From Gammaproteobacteria bacterium (GTDB taxonomy: Bacteria; Pseudomonadota; Gammaproteobacteria; Nevskiales; Nevskiaceae), in NCBI GenBank assembly GCA_022599775.1, contig JAHZLQ010000042.1:62001-126000 (forward strand): a DNA stretch of 64,000 bases, in the 5' to 3' direction. The notes beneath the pieces are model-generated. The model worked only from the letters and a program-made list of their open reading frames with translations, made no database searches and had not been told where the DNA came from. Shown piece after piece: positions 7,617 through 16,458 of this stretch (its first letter is position 1; each line of letters opens with the position of its first letter). The position numbers were made by a program, and so were the translations under genes.

Positions 7617-10199
7617 TCAGGTCTCCTTGTTGCGCAGTGCCCTGAGTTCGAACAGGGCGTCCAACGCCTGACGCGGGCTCATGTTGTCGGGGTCGATGGC
7701 ATCGAGTCTGCGCAACGCCTTCGACAGGGGCGGCTCGGCGACTGGTGCCGGCGCGGCATTGAACAGGGTCATTTGCGGGGTGCTGCTGCCGCCGACCGGA
7801 CGCCGCTCCAGCTGTTCCAGACAGGCGCGGGCGCGGGCAATCAGCGGTTTCGGAATGCCCGCCAGTGCCGCCACCTGGATGCCGAAGCTGCGGTTCGCCG
7901 GCCCCTCCTTCACACGGTGCAGCAGGACCAGTTGTTCGCCATGCTCGCCGTGGTATTCGGCGGCGTTCAGATGCACGTTGACCACGCCGGGCAGGGTCTG
8001 CGCCAGCGCCGTCAGCTCGAAGTAATGCGTGGCGAATAGCGTGAACGCGCGGGTGCGCGTGGCCAGCCACTCGGCGCAGGCCTGCGCCAGCGACAGGCCG
8101 TCGTAGGTCGAGGTGCCGCGCCCGATCTCGTCCATCAGGATCAGCGACTGCTCGCTGGCGTTGTGCAGGATGTTGGCGGTTTCGCTCATTTCGACCATGA
8201 AGGTCGACTGCCCGGAGGCGAGATCGTCGGCCGCGCCGATGCGCGTGAAAATGCGATCGATCGGACCGATCCGCACCGAGTCGGCCGGCACGCAGGCACC
8301 GGTATGCGCCAGCAGCGCGATCAGCGAGGTCTGGCGCATGTAGGTGGACTTGCCGCCCATGTTGGGGCCGGTGATGACCAGCAGGCGGCGTTCGCCGTCG
8401 AACAGCAGATCGTTGGCGACGAACGGCTCGCGGGTATGGCGTTCCACCACCGGATGGCGGCCGGCGACGATGTGCAGGCCGGGCACTTCGGTGAGTTGCG
8501 GTGCGACCAGATCGAGCGCGTCGGCGCGTTCCGCGAAACAGGCCAGCACATCGAGTTCGGCGAGTGCGGATGCAGCGTCCTGCAAGGCTGGCAGATCGGC
8601 CAGCAGCCGGTCGAGCAATGCATCGTAGAGCTGCTTCTCTCGGGCCAGCGCGCGTTCGCGCGCCGACAGCACCTGGTCCTCGAAACGTTTGAGTTCCTCG
8701 GTGATGTAACGCTCCGCGCCCTTGAGCGTCTGGCGGCGGGTGTAGTCCACCGGCACGCGCTCGGCGTGCACGCGCGACAGTTCGATGTAGTAACCGTGAA
8801 CGCGGTTGTAGCCGACCTTGAGATTGTCGATGCCGGTACGTGTGCGTTCGCGTGTTTCGAGGTCGGAGAGATAGCCGTCGGCGTTTTCGGACAGATTGCG
8901 CAGTTCGTCGAGTTCGGCATCGTAGCCCGGGCGGAACACGCCGCCGTCCTTGGCCAGCAGCGGCAGCTCGTCCGCCAATGCGCTGCGCAGCCAGGCGACG
9001 GTGTCGCTGTGATCGCCCATCGTTTCGCACAGCGCGCGCAGCAGGCTGACCGGCGCTTCGTCCAGTACGGCGTGCACGGATGGCAGCGCGGCCAGGGTCG
9101 AGGCGAGTCCCGCGATGTCGCGTGGCCGGGCGCTGCGCAGGGCCACGCGGGCGAGGATGCGTTCGGCGTCCGAGCAGGGCTCCAGCACCTCGCGCAGCGG
9201 CGTGTAGGCGAAGTCGCTGCGTAGCCAGGCCACCGCCTGCTGGCGCCCCTGAAGCACGGCGCGCGTGCGCAAGGGCCGGGCCAGCCAGCTGCGCAGCAGG
9301 CGGCTACCCATGGGCGTGCGGCAAGTGTCGAAGACCGCCACCAGGGTGTGCTGCGGCTTGCCCGACAGCGATTCATCGATCTCCAGATTGCGGCGCGTGA
9401 TGCCGTCCAGGATCAGGGTGTCGTCGGCCGATTCGGTGCGCAGCGCGGTGATGTGCGGCAGCGCGCCGCGCTGGGTTTCGCGGGCGTACTGCAGCAATGC
9501 GCCAGCGGCCGCGATGGCGCAGGGCAGGTCCTCGCAGCCGTAGCCCTTGAGGTCGCGCGTGGCGAACTGTTCGATCAGCAGCCGATACGCGGAGGCGCTG
9601 TCGAAATGCCAGGGCGGCCTTGCGCGCGGCAGAAAGCCGGCCGGCAGCATCAAGCCTTCCGGTGCCAGCAGTTCGGTCGGCGCCAGGCGGTGCAATTCCG
9701 CCAGCCACTCGCCTTCGGTCGCGGGCTGCATCACCGAGAAGCGGCCCGATGACAGTTCCAGCCAGGCCAGGCCGAAAGCACCGCGCTCGCGGCAGCAGGC
9801 CACCAGCAGGTTCTGGCGGTTGGGGTTGAGCAGTGATTCCTCGGTGGCGGTGCCGGGCGTGACGATGCGCACCACCTCGCGCGCGACCGGTCCCTTGGCG
9901 GCGCCGACTTCGCCGACCTGTTCGGCGATCGCCACGGATTCGCCGAGCTTGAGCAGGCGCGCGAGGTACTGCTCCACCGCGTGATACGGCACGCCGGCCA
10001 TCGGAATGGGGGTGCCGGCCGATTCGCCGCGCTTGGTCAGCGTGATGTTGAGCAGCCGTGCCGCCTTGACCGCATCGTCGAAGAACACTTCATAGAAGTC
10101 GCCCATGCGAAACAGCAGCAGCTCGTTCGGATGCTGGGCTTTCAGCGACAGGTATTGCTGCATCACCGGGGTGTGACCGGCGTGCTCGGCAGGGTTCAT
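7617..10199 (-). CDS. mutS: DNA mismatch repair protein MutS
   Basis: MutS (860 residues from the chosen ATG) recognises mismatches and small loops and recruits MutL. The mismatch-binding Phe-x-Glu motif is in [12 protein letters not shown] near the N-terminus. The C-terminal ATPase has Walker A in [10 protein letters not shown] and Walker B/signature in [14 protein letters not shown], followed by THYFEL. The frame extends 20 residues upstream, but conservation starts at [16 protein letters not shown], so the ATG at 10199 is preferred. Length is normal for the family. It is convergent with the interrupted oxoprolinase and lies in the usual mutS-pncC-recA neighbourhood. Confidence 0.97.
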   Translation of the reverse strand: MNPAEHAGHTPVMQQYLSLKAQHPNELLLFRMGDFYEVFFDDAVKAARLLNITLTKRGESAGTPIPMAGVPYHAVEQYLARLLKLGESVAIAEQVGEVGAAKGPVAREVVRIVTPGTATEESLLNPNRQNLLVACCRERGAFGLAWLELSSGRFSVMQPATEGEWLAELHRLAPTELLAPEGLMLPAGFLPRARPPWHFDSASAYRLLIEQFATRDLKGYGCEDLPCAIAAAGALLQYARETQRGALPHITALRTESADDTLILDGITRRNLEIDESLSGKPQHTLVAVFDTCRTPMGSRLLRSWLARPLRTRAVLQGRQQAVAWLRSDFAYTPLREVLEPCSDAERILARVALRSARPRDIAGLASTLAALPSVHAVLDEAPVSLLRALCETMGDHSDTVAWLRSALADELPLLAKDGGVFRPGYDAELDELRNLSENADGYLSDLETRERTRTGIDNLKVGYNRVHGYYIELSRVHAERVPVDYTRRQTLKGAERYITEELKRFEDQVLSARERALAREKQLYDALLDRLLADLPALQDAASALAELDVLACFAERADALDLVAPQLTEVPGLHIVAGRHPVVERHTREPFVANDLLFDGERRLLVITGPNMGGKSTYMRQTSLIALLAHTGACVPADSVRIGPIDRIFTRIGAADDLASGQSTFMVEMSETANILHNASEQSLILMDEIGRGTSTYDGLSLAQACAEWLATRTRAFTLFATHYFELTALAQTLPGVVNVHLNAAEYHGEHGEQLVLLHRVKEGPANRSFGIQVAALAGIPKPLIARARACLEQLERRPVGGSSTPQMTLFNAAPAPVAEPPLSKALRRLDAIDPDNMSPRQALDALFELRALRNKET

Positions 10200-10271
10200 T
10201 CGATGAGGCGGCGGCGTGAAGCGGGGCGCTAGTGTGCCAAGCGTCGCGGGTCGCACCAAGGGGGCAGGGCG

Positions 10272-11087
10272 CTATTCGTGCTTGTCGTGCGTGGCGGCGT
10301 TGCCGTGCTTCCAGTAGCCCGCGGCCTTGGTCCATTGCGGCCGTGCGCCATGGTGGGCGATCAGTTCCTGCCGCAGCACCTTGGCAACACCGGATTCGCA
10401 GGCGACCCAGGTGTGGAAGTCGCCTGGGTTCGGGCTGAGTCGTTTCAGGGCGTCCACCAGCTTCGGTGAGCCTGCGGCGGCGCCGCGACGGTGGACCCAG
10501 TGCAGACGCAGGTCCGTTGATGTATCGAAGGCCAGTTCGTCTTCCGGTCCGTCCACCTCGGCCACGACCGTGACGCGGGCGCCGGCCGGCAGTTCGGCAA
10601 GGCGGCGCGCGATGGCCGGCAGCGCCGTGTCGTCGCCAATCAGCAGATGCGCGTCGAAATCCGCGGGTATCAGGAAGGAGCCCCGTGGGCCGCCGACTCC
10701 GATCGAATCGCCCGGCTGCGCGTTCAGCGCCCAGCGTGTCGCGGGCCCGGCCTCATGAACGGCAAAGTCGATGCTCAGGGTTTCGGCCTTTTCGTCGAAA
10801 GCGCGCGGCGTGTAGTCGCGGGCCACCGGGCGCGGCCGGTCCACCGCGAACTGCGGACCGTCGGGCCCGGCCGCCGGCAAGCTCAGGTGACCGGTATCGG
10901 GGTCCGGGAAGAACAGTTTCACGTGGTCATCGAAACCCGGGCTGAGGAAGCCGTGAAGCGCCGGGCCTTGCAGCGTGATGCGGATCATGTGGGGGCTGAG
11001 CTGACGTGACTGCGCGACCTGGAGCTGGCGGAATTTCAGCGGATGACGGAGGCGCCGCGAGGCGCGTGCTTCGGCGACTTCGTTCAT
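10272..11087 (-). CDS. Siderophore-interacting protein, YqjH-type ferric-chelate reductase
   Basis: A 271-residue SIP/ViuB-family flavoprotein. The N-terminal FAD-binding barrel includes the RDYTPRAFD motif, and the C-terminal domain resembles an NAD(P)H-binding module with LLIGDDTALPAI. These cytoplasmic enzymes reduce iron in ferric-siderophore complexes to release it. The start overlaps the stop of the PadR regulator by four bases, so they form one transcription unit with regulator first. This is the yqjI-yqjH pairing known in Escherichia coli, where the regulator responds to nickel and iron. The equivalent role here is inferred. Confidence 0.88.
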   Translation of the reverse strand: MNEVAEARASRRLRHPLKFRQLQVAQSRQLSPHMIRITLQGPALHGFLSPGFDDHVKLFFPDPDTGHLSLPAAGPDGPQFAVDRPRPVARDYTPRAFDEKAETLSIDFAVHEAGPATRWALNAQPGDSIGVGGPRGSFLIPADFDAHLLIGDDTALPAIARRLAELPAGARVTVVAEVDGPEDELAFDTSTDLRLHWVHRRGAAAGSPKLVDALKRLSPNPGDFHTWVACESGVAKVLRQELIAHHGARPQWTKAAGYWKHGNAATHDKHE

Positions 11088-11584
11088 TTGATTCTCTCGA
11101 TGGTCTTGGCGGCGTCGTCGAGTACATCGACGATGGCATTGGCCTGCTCGTCGCTGAGCGGAATCTGCGACAGCCGCATGCGCACGGCCATCTTGAAATT
11201 CTCCAAGGCGCGCACGACTTGCGGCGGGCGTCCCGCGGGGGCGTTGGGACCGCTCATGCGTGACATCAGTTCGTCCACCACCGCGCGTTGCTCGTCGAGA
11301 AATCGACGCCCCGCATCGGTCACCGCATAGCGCTTGCGACCGCCCTCTTCGTCACTGACCGTGGCGTGGCCGAGTTCCTCAAGCATGGTCAGGGTCGGAT
11401 AGACGATGCCGGGGCTGGGGCTGTAGCCGCCACCGAGTCGCTCCTCGATGTCCTTGATCAGCTCGTATCCGTGCCGCGGCTGTTCGGCAATCAATTGCAG
11501 CAGCACCAACCTGAGACCGCCGTGGCCGAAGATCCGTCCGCCACCGCGACGTCCGCGACCATGGCCGTGTCCAAAATCCCTCAT
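11084..11584 (-). CDS. PadR-family regulator, YqjI-like
   Basis: A PadR-type winged-helix repressor of about 166 residues. The domain reads LRLVLLQLIAEQPRHGYEL, SPGIVYPTLTMLEELG and GRKRYAVTDAGRRFL, then a helical C-terminal dimerisation part. The N-terminal tail MRDFGHGHGRGRRGGG carries histidines, as in E. coli YqjI, whose His-rich tail binds nickel. I chose ATG 11584 because GGAG lies nine bases upstream; ATGs at 11590 and 11599 and a TTG at 11614 are in frame but would lie in or near the operator. It is followed with a four-base overlap by the ferric reductase it presumably controls. Confidence 0.85.
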   Translation of the reverse strand: MRDFGHGHGRGRRGGGRIFGHGGLRLVLLQLIAEQPRHGYELIKDIEERLGGGYSPSPGIVYPTLTMLEELGHATVSDEEGGRKRYAVTDAGRRFLDEQRAVVDELMSRMSGPNAPAGRPPQVVRALENFKMAVRMRLSQIPLSDEQANAIVDVLDDAAKTIERIK

Positions 11585-11598
11585 CTGCATGTTCTCCA

Positions 11599-11638
11599 TA
11601 AAAGATGCAAACAAGATATATCTGAAATAGATCTTTTA
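11599..11638. promoter_or_regulatory. Nested palindromic operator between the PadR gene and pncC
   Basis: Two inverted repeats share one centre: the inner AGATATATCT (11614-11623) and the outer arms TAAAAGAT (11599-11606) and ATCTTTTA (11631-11638). It lies in a short A+T-rich island directly upstream of the PadR-family gene and 45 bases before the divergent pncC. PadR regulators commonly bind such dyads. Autorepression is inferred. Confidence 0.6.
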
Positions 11639-11682
11639 CAAGAGGCTTCGCTGTCGCCCTTGGGAGCTGTTAGCGTGTCGGC

Positions 11683-12174
11683 ATGAACGACGGCGCCCTC
11701 AATCAACTTGCTCAGGCCCTCGCCGGGCGGCTGATACGCCGCGGCGAATGGCTGGCCACGGCCGAGTCCTGCACGGGCGGCTGGATCGCCAAGTGTCTGA
11801 CCGACGTGGCCGGCAGCTCCGGCTGGTTCGAACGCGGGCTGGTCTCGTATTCGAATCGCGCCAAAGCGGAGTTGCTGGGGGTGCCGGAGGCGACGATCGA
11901 CCGTTATGGCGCGGTCAGTGAGCAGACCGCGCGTGCGATGACCGCCGGTGTGCTGATGCGCGCGCCGGTCGATCACGCCATCGCCGTGACCGGCATCGCC
12001 GGGCCGGGCGGCGGCACGGCCGACAAACCGGTCGGCACCGTGTGGCTGGCCTGGCAAAGCCGGGGCGGCGAGGCCCAGACGCGGCATTGCCGGTTCGACG
12101 GCGATCGCGAAGCTGTGCGCCGCGAGACGGTCCACACCGCGCTGGCCGGTCTGATCGCGCGTCTGGATGGCTGA
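11683..12174 (+). CDS. pncC: Nicotinamide-nucleotide amidase (CinA C-terminal domain)
   Basis: The 163-residue stand-alone CinA C-terminal domain converts nicotinamide mononucleotide to nicotinate mononucleotide plus ammonia in pyridine nucleotide salvage. Diagnostic parts are ATAESCTGGWIAK, SSGWFERGLVSYSN and the Gly-rich TGIAGPGGGTADKPVGTVW. The length matches YgaD/PncC, with no N-terminal MoaB-like domain. It precedes thpR with an eight-base overlap and belongs to the pncC-recA neighbourhood common in Gammaproteobacteria. Confidence 0.94.
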   Translation: MNDGALNQLAQALAGRLIRRGEWLATAESCTGGWIAKCLTDVAGSSGWFERGLVSYSNRAKAELLGVPEATIDRYGAVSEQTARAMTAGVLMRAPVDHAIAVTGIAGPGGGTADKPVGTVWLAWQSRGGEAQTRHCRFDGDREAVRRETVHTALAGLIARLDG

Positions 12175-12700
12175 GCGCCGACGTCTGTTTTTCGCACTAT
12201 GGCCCGACGAGGCGCTGCGGCAACGGATGGCGGCGATTTCGGCGGCCACGGCGTGGCCGCCGGGTGTGCGCTGCGTGCCGGCGGCGCATCTGCATCTGAC
12301 ACTGGTGTTTCTCGGAGACGTGCCGGTCGACCGCCTTGGCGCCGTTCGGTCGGTGGCGGAGTCGCTTCGCCCGGCGACGTTCGAGCTGATGCTGGGTGGC
12401 CGCGGACATTTTCCGCGTGCCGAGGTCGGCTGGCTGGGTTGTGTCGATGCACCGCCGGCATTGTTCGCGCTGAATGCCGGATTGCGTCAGGGGCTGCGGA
12501 CACAGGGCTTCGCGCTGCGGGGCGAATCGTTCCGGCCGCATGTCACGCTGGCGCGGGGGCTGCGCGAGCCGCCGGTGCTGCCGGATTACCCGCCACTGCG
12601 CTGGCCGGTCTCGGAATTCGTGCTGGTGGAAAGCCGGCGCGGGCGCGCGCCGGCTTATACCGTGATCGGCACCTGGCCGCTGGCGCCGGTCAGCGACTGA
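12167..12700 (+). CDS. thpR: RNA 2',3'-cyclic phosphodiesterase (2'-5' RNA ligase family)
   Basis: This 177-residue 2H phosphoesterase carries two HxTx motifs: HLTL in HLHLTLVFLGDV and HVTL in FRPHVTLARG. Members hydrolyse 2',3'-cyclic phosphates and can reversibly form 2'-5' RNA bonds in vitro. Length and both catalytic motifs are normal. It overlaps pncC by eight bases, suggesting co-translation. The 3' end overlaps the convergent esterase gene by 11 bases. Confidence 0.92.
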   Translation: MAERRRLFFALWPDEALRQRMAAISAATAWPPGVRCVPAAHLHLTLVFLGDVPVDRLGAVRSVAESLRPATFELMLGGRGHFPRAEVGWLGCVDAPPALFALNAGLRQGLRTQGFALRGESFRPHVTLARGLREPPVLPDYPPLRWPVSEFVLVESRRGRAPAYTVIGTWPLAPVSD

Positions 12701-13805
12701 AGTTGCGGAAGTAGGTCCAGAGCTCGGCGCTCAGGTCGAGGTCCTGGCTGGTCCGTCCCAGGGCGGGAAACGGAATGAACGACTCGCCGCCCGGCCAGGC
12801 GTGTCCGCCACCCTCGACGGTATACAGGCGCACGTTGCTGCCGCCGGCGCAGGCGCCGGTCTCGTCCAGGGCGATGCGGGTGTCGTCATCGACCAGGTCG
12901 GGCAGTTCGCTGTGCGTCACCGCGGCGCCGCACTGGTTGATGCCGGCCCAGCGGGCGAATGTCCGCTCGGCGGACAGCAGGCCGTACTCGGCGTTGTAAG
13001 GGACGATGAGATCGCTGGTGCCGAGCACGAACATCGCCGGAACGGTGGACGCCGGCGAGCAGGCACGATCAAGCGATCTGCGCATCGACGCGGCCACCGA
13101 AGCGAACGCGGCGATCGTCTGCGGACGCTCGCAGGCGTAGCGCCCCGCCATGAAGCCACCGTTGGACATGCCGGCCATGTAGATGCGGTGTGGGTCGACC
13201 GGATAGTCCGATTTGATCTGTGCGATCACGGCGTCGAGAAATCCGACATCGTCGATCAGGCCGAGGCTTTCGGGATCGTCGTTCCACTTGCCGTTGCGCG
13301 CGTCCGGCATTACCACCCACACGCCGGAATCGGCAGCGAGCTGACCGGCGCGGACCAGATTGGCCATCAATTCGTTGGTGCCGTTCGAGAAATGCAGCAG
13401 CACGATGACCGGCGCCGGAGTCGAGGCATCGCCCAACGGCCTGATCACGCGCACATTGCGTTCGAGGCCCTGATGACGGAGCTGGAATTCGAAGGACTCG
13501 GTGCCCTCGGTCGGCATCAGGTACTGACGACGCAGACGACCGGCCGAGATCTGCAACGCCGTACCGAGTTGCTCGCCGGCGGCGGACAAGCCAGCATTGA
13601 GCTGTTCGGCGGTGACCGTGATCCCTTCGGCCAGGCGTTCGCGGGTCGTCGCGAAGCCCCCCTGCAGTCGTCCCGTGGTGGTTTGTACGCCTTCGCGCAT
13701 CCGCTCCAGCGCCTCGCCGAGGCCGGCGTGCGCATTCGTCGGTGCGAGCAGCGCAGCAGCAAGCAGCCCCAAGGGCGCCAGGCGCCCGAGCATTTGACGG
13801 TCCAT
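12690..13805 (-). CDS. Secreted PHB-depolymerase-like esterase (first copy)
   Basis: This 371-residue alpha/beta hydrolase of the LpqC/poly(3-hydroxybutyrate) depolymerase group has a signal peptide ending near NAHAG. An amphipathic helical spacer with repeated TTxRLxxG-type turns (about residues 25-90) precedes the catalytic domain. The nucleophile is in AGMSNGGFM and the catalytic His in EGGGHAWPGG. The first ATG with a good GGGGGAG site is at 13805; an upstream TTG is less likely. A related gene at 23257-24315 shares the domain order and the HAWPGG end. Likely substrates are polyester or esterified aromatic compounds outside the cytoplasm; the precise substrate is unknown. Confidence 0.83.
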   Translation of the reverse strand: MDRQMLGRLAPLGLLAAALLAPTNAHAGLGEALERMREGVQTTTGRLQGGFATTRERLAEGITVTAEQLNAGLSAAGEQLGTALQISAGRLRRQYLMPTEGTESFEFQLRHQGLERNVRVIRPLGDASTPAPVIVLLHFSNGTNELMANLVRAGQLAADSGVWVVMPDARNGKWNDDPESLGLIDDVGFLDAVIAQIKSDYPVDPHRIYMAGMSNGGFMAGRYACERPQTIAAFASVAASMRRSLDRACSPASTVPAMFVLGTSDLIVPYNAEYGLLSAERTFARWAGINQCGAAVTHSELPDLVDDDTRIALDETGACAGGSNVRLYTVEGGGHAWPGGESFIPFPALGRTSQDLDLSAELWTYFRNFSR

Positions 13806-13986
13806 ATCGTTCAACTCCCCCGGTAACGAAAACTGTCAGCAGAGCCGGACTTTACGTGATTTGGGCGCAATCGGGCCGCTCCGGCGCTGTCCTCCGGCGG
13901 ACGCTGTGGGATAATTCCCCGATTCGGCTGCGCATCGCCCGGATGCGCGCCGCCCCCAGTATTTCAGACAGGAATTACCAGACTCG

Positions 13987-15006
13987 ATGGACGACAATCG
14001 CAAGAAAGCCCTTGAAGCCGCTCTCGGACAGATCGAACGCCAGTTCGGCAAGGGTGCGGTCATGCGCATGGGCAGCAAGGAGGCGCCGCGCGACATCGAA
14101 TCGGTCTCCACCGGATCGCTGGCGCTGGACGTGGCCTTGGGTATCGGCGGCCTGCCTCGCGGTCGTGTGATCGAAATCTACGGCCCGGAATCCTCGGGCA
14201 AGACCACGCTGACCCTGCATGTGGTTTCTGAAATTCAGAAGCTCGGCGGCGTTGCCGCATTCGTGGACGCCGAACATGCGCTCGATACCGGTTACGCCAA
14301 GAAGCTGGGCGTCAACATCGACGACCTGCTGATTTCGCAGCCGGACACCGGTGAGCAGGCGCTGGAGATCACCGACATGCTGGTGCGTTCGGCCGCGGTG
14401 GACATCGTCGTGATCGATTCGGTGGCGGCGTTGACGCCCAAGGCCGAAATCGAGGGCGAGATGGGCGACCAGTTGCCGGGTCTGCAGGCGCGACTGATGA
14501 GCCAGGCGCTGCGCAAGCTCACCGCCAATATCCAGAAGTCGAACACCATGGTGATCTTCATCAACCAGATCCGCATGAAGATCGGCGTGATGTTCGGCAG
14601 CCCGGAAACCACGACCGGCGGCAATGCGCTCAAGTTCTACTCCTCGGTGCGTCTCGACATTCGCCGTATCGGCGCGATCAAGCGCGCGGACGAAGTGGTC
14701 GGCAACGAAACCAAGGTCAAGATCGTCAAGAACAAGGTGGCGCCGCCATTCCGCGAGGCCTTCTTCGAAATCCTCTACAACGAAGGCATCTCGCGTTACG
14801 GCGAATTGATCGAACTCGGCGTGGCCAACAAGCTGGTCGACAAGTCCGGTGCCTGGTACGCCTACAACGGCGAGAAGATCGGGCAGGGCAAGGAGAACTC
14901 CAAGCAGTTCCTCAAGGACAATCCCGCCATCGCTGAGGAAATCGAAACCAAGCTGCGCGAACTGCTGTTGCCGCCCCGCAAGCCGAGCAGTGGAGAAGCC
15001 GCCTAA
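13987..15006 (+). CDS. recA: Recombinase RecA
   Basis: RecA (339 residues) performs strand exchange and activates LexA cleavage. Walker A is in [12 protein letters not shown]. Walker B lies in [12 protein letters not shown], and the DNA-binding L2 region includes [13 protein letters not shown]. The acidic C-terminus is short, ending KPSSGEAA. recX follows with a 17-base overlap. A GATAAT hexamer at 13910-13915 could be a -10 element, but I could not find a convincing LexA box in the 180-bp upstream gap. Confidence 0.98.
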   Translation: MDDNRKKALEAALGQIERQFGKGAVMRMGSKEAPRDIESVSTGSLALDVALGIGGLPRGRVIEIYGPESSGKTTLTLHVVSEIQKLGGVAAFVDAEHALDTGYAKKLGVNIDDLLISQPDTGEQALEITDMLVRSAAVDIVVIDSVAALTPKAEIEGEMGDQLPGLQARLMSQALRKLTANIQKSNTMVIFINQIRMKIGVMFGSPETTTGGNALKFYSSVRLDIRRIGAIKRADEVVGNETKVKIVKNKVAPPFREAFFEILYNEGISRYGELIELGVANKLVDKSGAWYAYNGEKIGQGKENSKQFLKDNPAIAEEIETKLRELLLPPRKPSSGEAA

Positions 15007-15463
15007 ACGCGGCCGCCCGCCGCTATCGACCAAGGGCCGCGCCGTGCGCCTGCTGGCGCGGCGCGAGCACTCCGCGGTCGAACTCAAGCGCAAGCTGGCC
15101 TGGCGCGGCGTGGACGAAGCCGAGGCCGACAAGGCGGTCAACGAACTCGCCGATGATGGCTGGCAATCCGATCAGCGCTACGCCGAATCGATGGTGCGTC
15201 AGCGGGTCATGCAGGGCTACGGCCCGCTGCGTATCGAGGCTGAGCTGGAACAGTCGGGCGTGGATTCGGCGCTGGTGCGCGCCGCGTTCGCCGAGGTCGA
15301 ATGCGACTGGCTACAGCTGGCTTACGAAACACACGCGCGCCGCTTCGCGCCGCCGGGCAATGCCAAGGAGTGGCAGAAGCAGTACAGCTATCTGCGAATG
15401 CGCGGATTCCAGTCTGACCATATTCGCAGCGTGCTCAAGGGCGATCCGCCCGTTTCGGACTAG
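14990..15463 (+). CDS. recX: Regulatory protein RecX
   Basis: RecX (157 residues) inhibits RecA filament extension. It is built of three-helix repeats; recognisable parts are [35 protein letters not shown] and [22 protein letters not shown] start it at GTG 14990, inside the end of recA, because the conserved repeats begin about 15 residues later and no ATG is available. The 17-base overlap with recA implies translational coupling, which would keep RecX low relative to RecA. Confidence 0.9.
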   Translation: MEKPPKRGRPPLSTKGRAVRLLARREHSAVELKRKLAWRGVDEAEADKAVNELADDGWQSDQRYAESMVRQRVMQGYGPLRIEAELEQSGVDSALVRAAFAEVECDWLQLAYETHARRFAPPGNAKEWQKQYSYLRMRGFQSDHIRSVLKGDPPVSD

Positions 15464-15496
15464 GCCGCGAACGTTTCACAACCGCAAGGAAGCATC

Positions 15497-16390
15497 ATGA
15501 GCGCCGCCAGCTTCAAGCTTGAATCGCTGAATTTCCCGGTTCGCGGAGATCGGCTTTCCGCCGACCTCTATCTGCCGGCCGGCAGCGAGCCTGCCGCAGT
15601 GGTGGTCATGGCGCACGGCTTCGGCGCGCGGCGCGCCTACCGATTGCCGCCGTATGCCGAACGCTTCGCGCGTGCCGGTATGGCGGTGCTGCTGTTCGAC
15701 TATCGCGGCTTCGGTTCCAGCGAAGGCACGCCGCGAGCTTTTGTCGATCCGACACGACATCTTCAGGATTGGCGCGCCGCAGTCAGCTTCGCGCGCGGGC
15801 TCGAATCCGTGGATGGATCCCGGATCGCGCTCTGGGGTTCGTCCTTCAGTGGCGGTCATGCTCTGGTCAGCGCAGCCCGGCTCGAAGGCATCAAGGCCGT
15901 CGCGGTACAGGTGCCGTTCGTGGATGGCCTGTCCAGCCTCGGCGTGTTTCCGAAATCCCTGCTGCCGGGCGCCGTTGTCGCCGGGATGCGCGATCTCGCC
16001 GCGGCTGCGCTCGGCCGACCGCCGGTGCGGATTCCGATCGCCGCGGCCTCGGGCGTGCGTTGCCTGGCCGGTGAGGATAGTCACGAGGGCTATCTGCGTA
16101 TGGTGCCGCCCGGTGAAATCCACGAAAACGAGGTGCCGGCACAGATTCTGCTGAAGATCGGCTTGTACCGACCGACCACCGAAGTCGCCTCGATCAAGGT
16201 GCCGGTGCAGATTTTCGCGGCGCGCCAGGACAGTCTGATTCCGATTGCCGCCGTCGAGAAGGCCGCACGCAAGATCCCGCAATGTGAGTTGCACGTGCTC
16301 GACATGGGCCACTTCGATCCGTATTTCGGCGAGCCCTTCGAGACCGTGTCCCAAGCGCAGACCGAATTCTTGAAAAGGCATCTGCAATAG
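15497..16390 (+). CDS. Alpha/beta hydrolase
   Basis: A 297-residue cytoplasmic alpha/beta hydrolase with the oxyanion region VMAHGFGARRAYRLPPYAE, DYRGFGSSEGTPRAF and the nucleophile elbow WGSSFSGGHAL. DSLIPIAA and MGHFDPY supply the probable Asp and His. The pattern fits the dienelactone-hydrolase or S15-like esterase group, for which substrates vary. It stands between recX and alaS with its own AAGGA site, probably as a separate unit. No substrate can be named from sequence. Confidence 0.8.
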   Translation: MSAASFKLESLNFPVRGDRLSADLYLPAGSEPAAVVVMAHGFGARRAYRLPPYAERFARAGMAVLLFDYRGFGSSEGTPRAFVDPTRHLQDWRAAVSFARGLESVDGSRIALWGSSFSGGHALVSAARLEGIKAVAVQVPFVDGLSSLGVFPKSLLPGAVVAGMRDLAAAALGRPPVRIPIAAASGVRCLAGEDSHEGYLRMVPPGEIHENEVPAQILLKIGLYRPTTEVASIKVPVQIFAARQDSLIPIAAVEKAARKIPQCELHVLDMGHFDPYFGEPFETVSQAQTEFLKRHLQ

Positions 16391-16458
16391 CGGTCCGACA
16401 AGCGCTCCGTTAATATTGCCGACCTTTTTCCCAGGCCGTTTGCGCGGCCCGAACGCCG

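Noticed and set aside
13806-13986. LexA box upstream of recA
   Set aside because: CTGT and ACAG half-sites occur but not with a convincing spacing; only a possible GATAAT -10 was noted.
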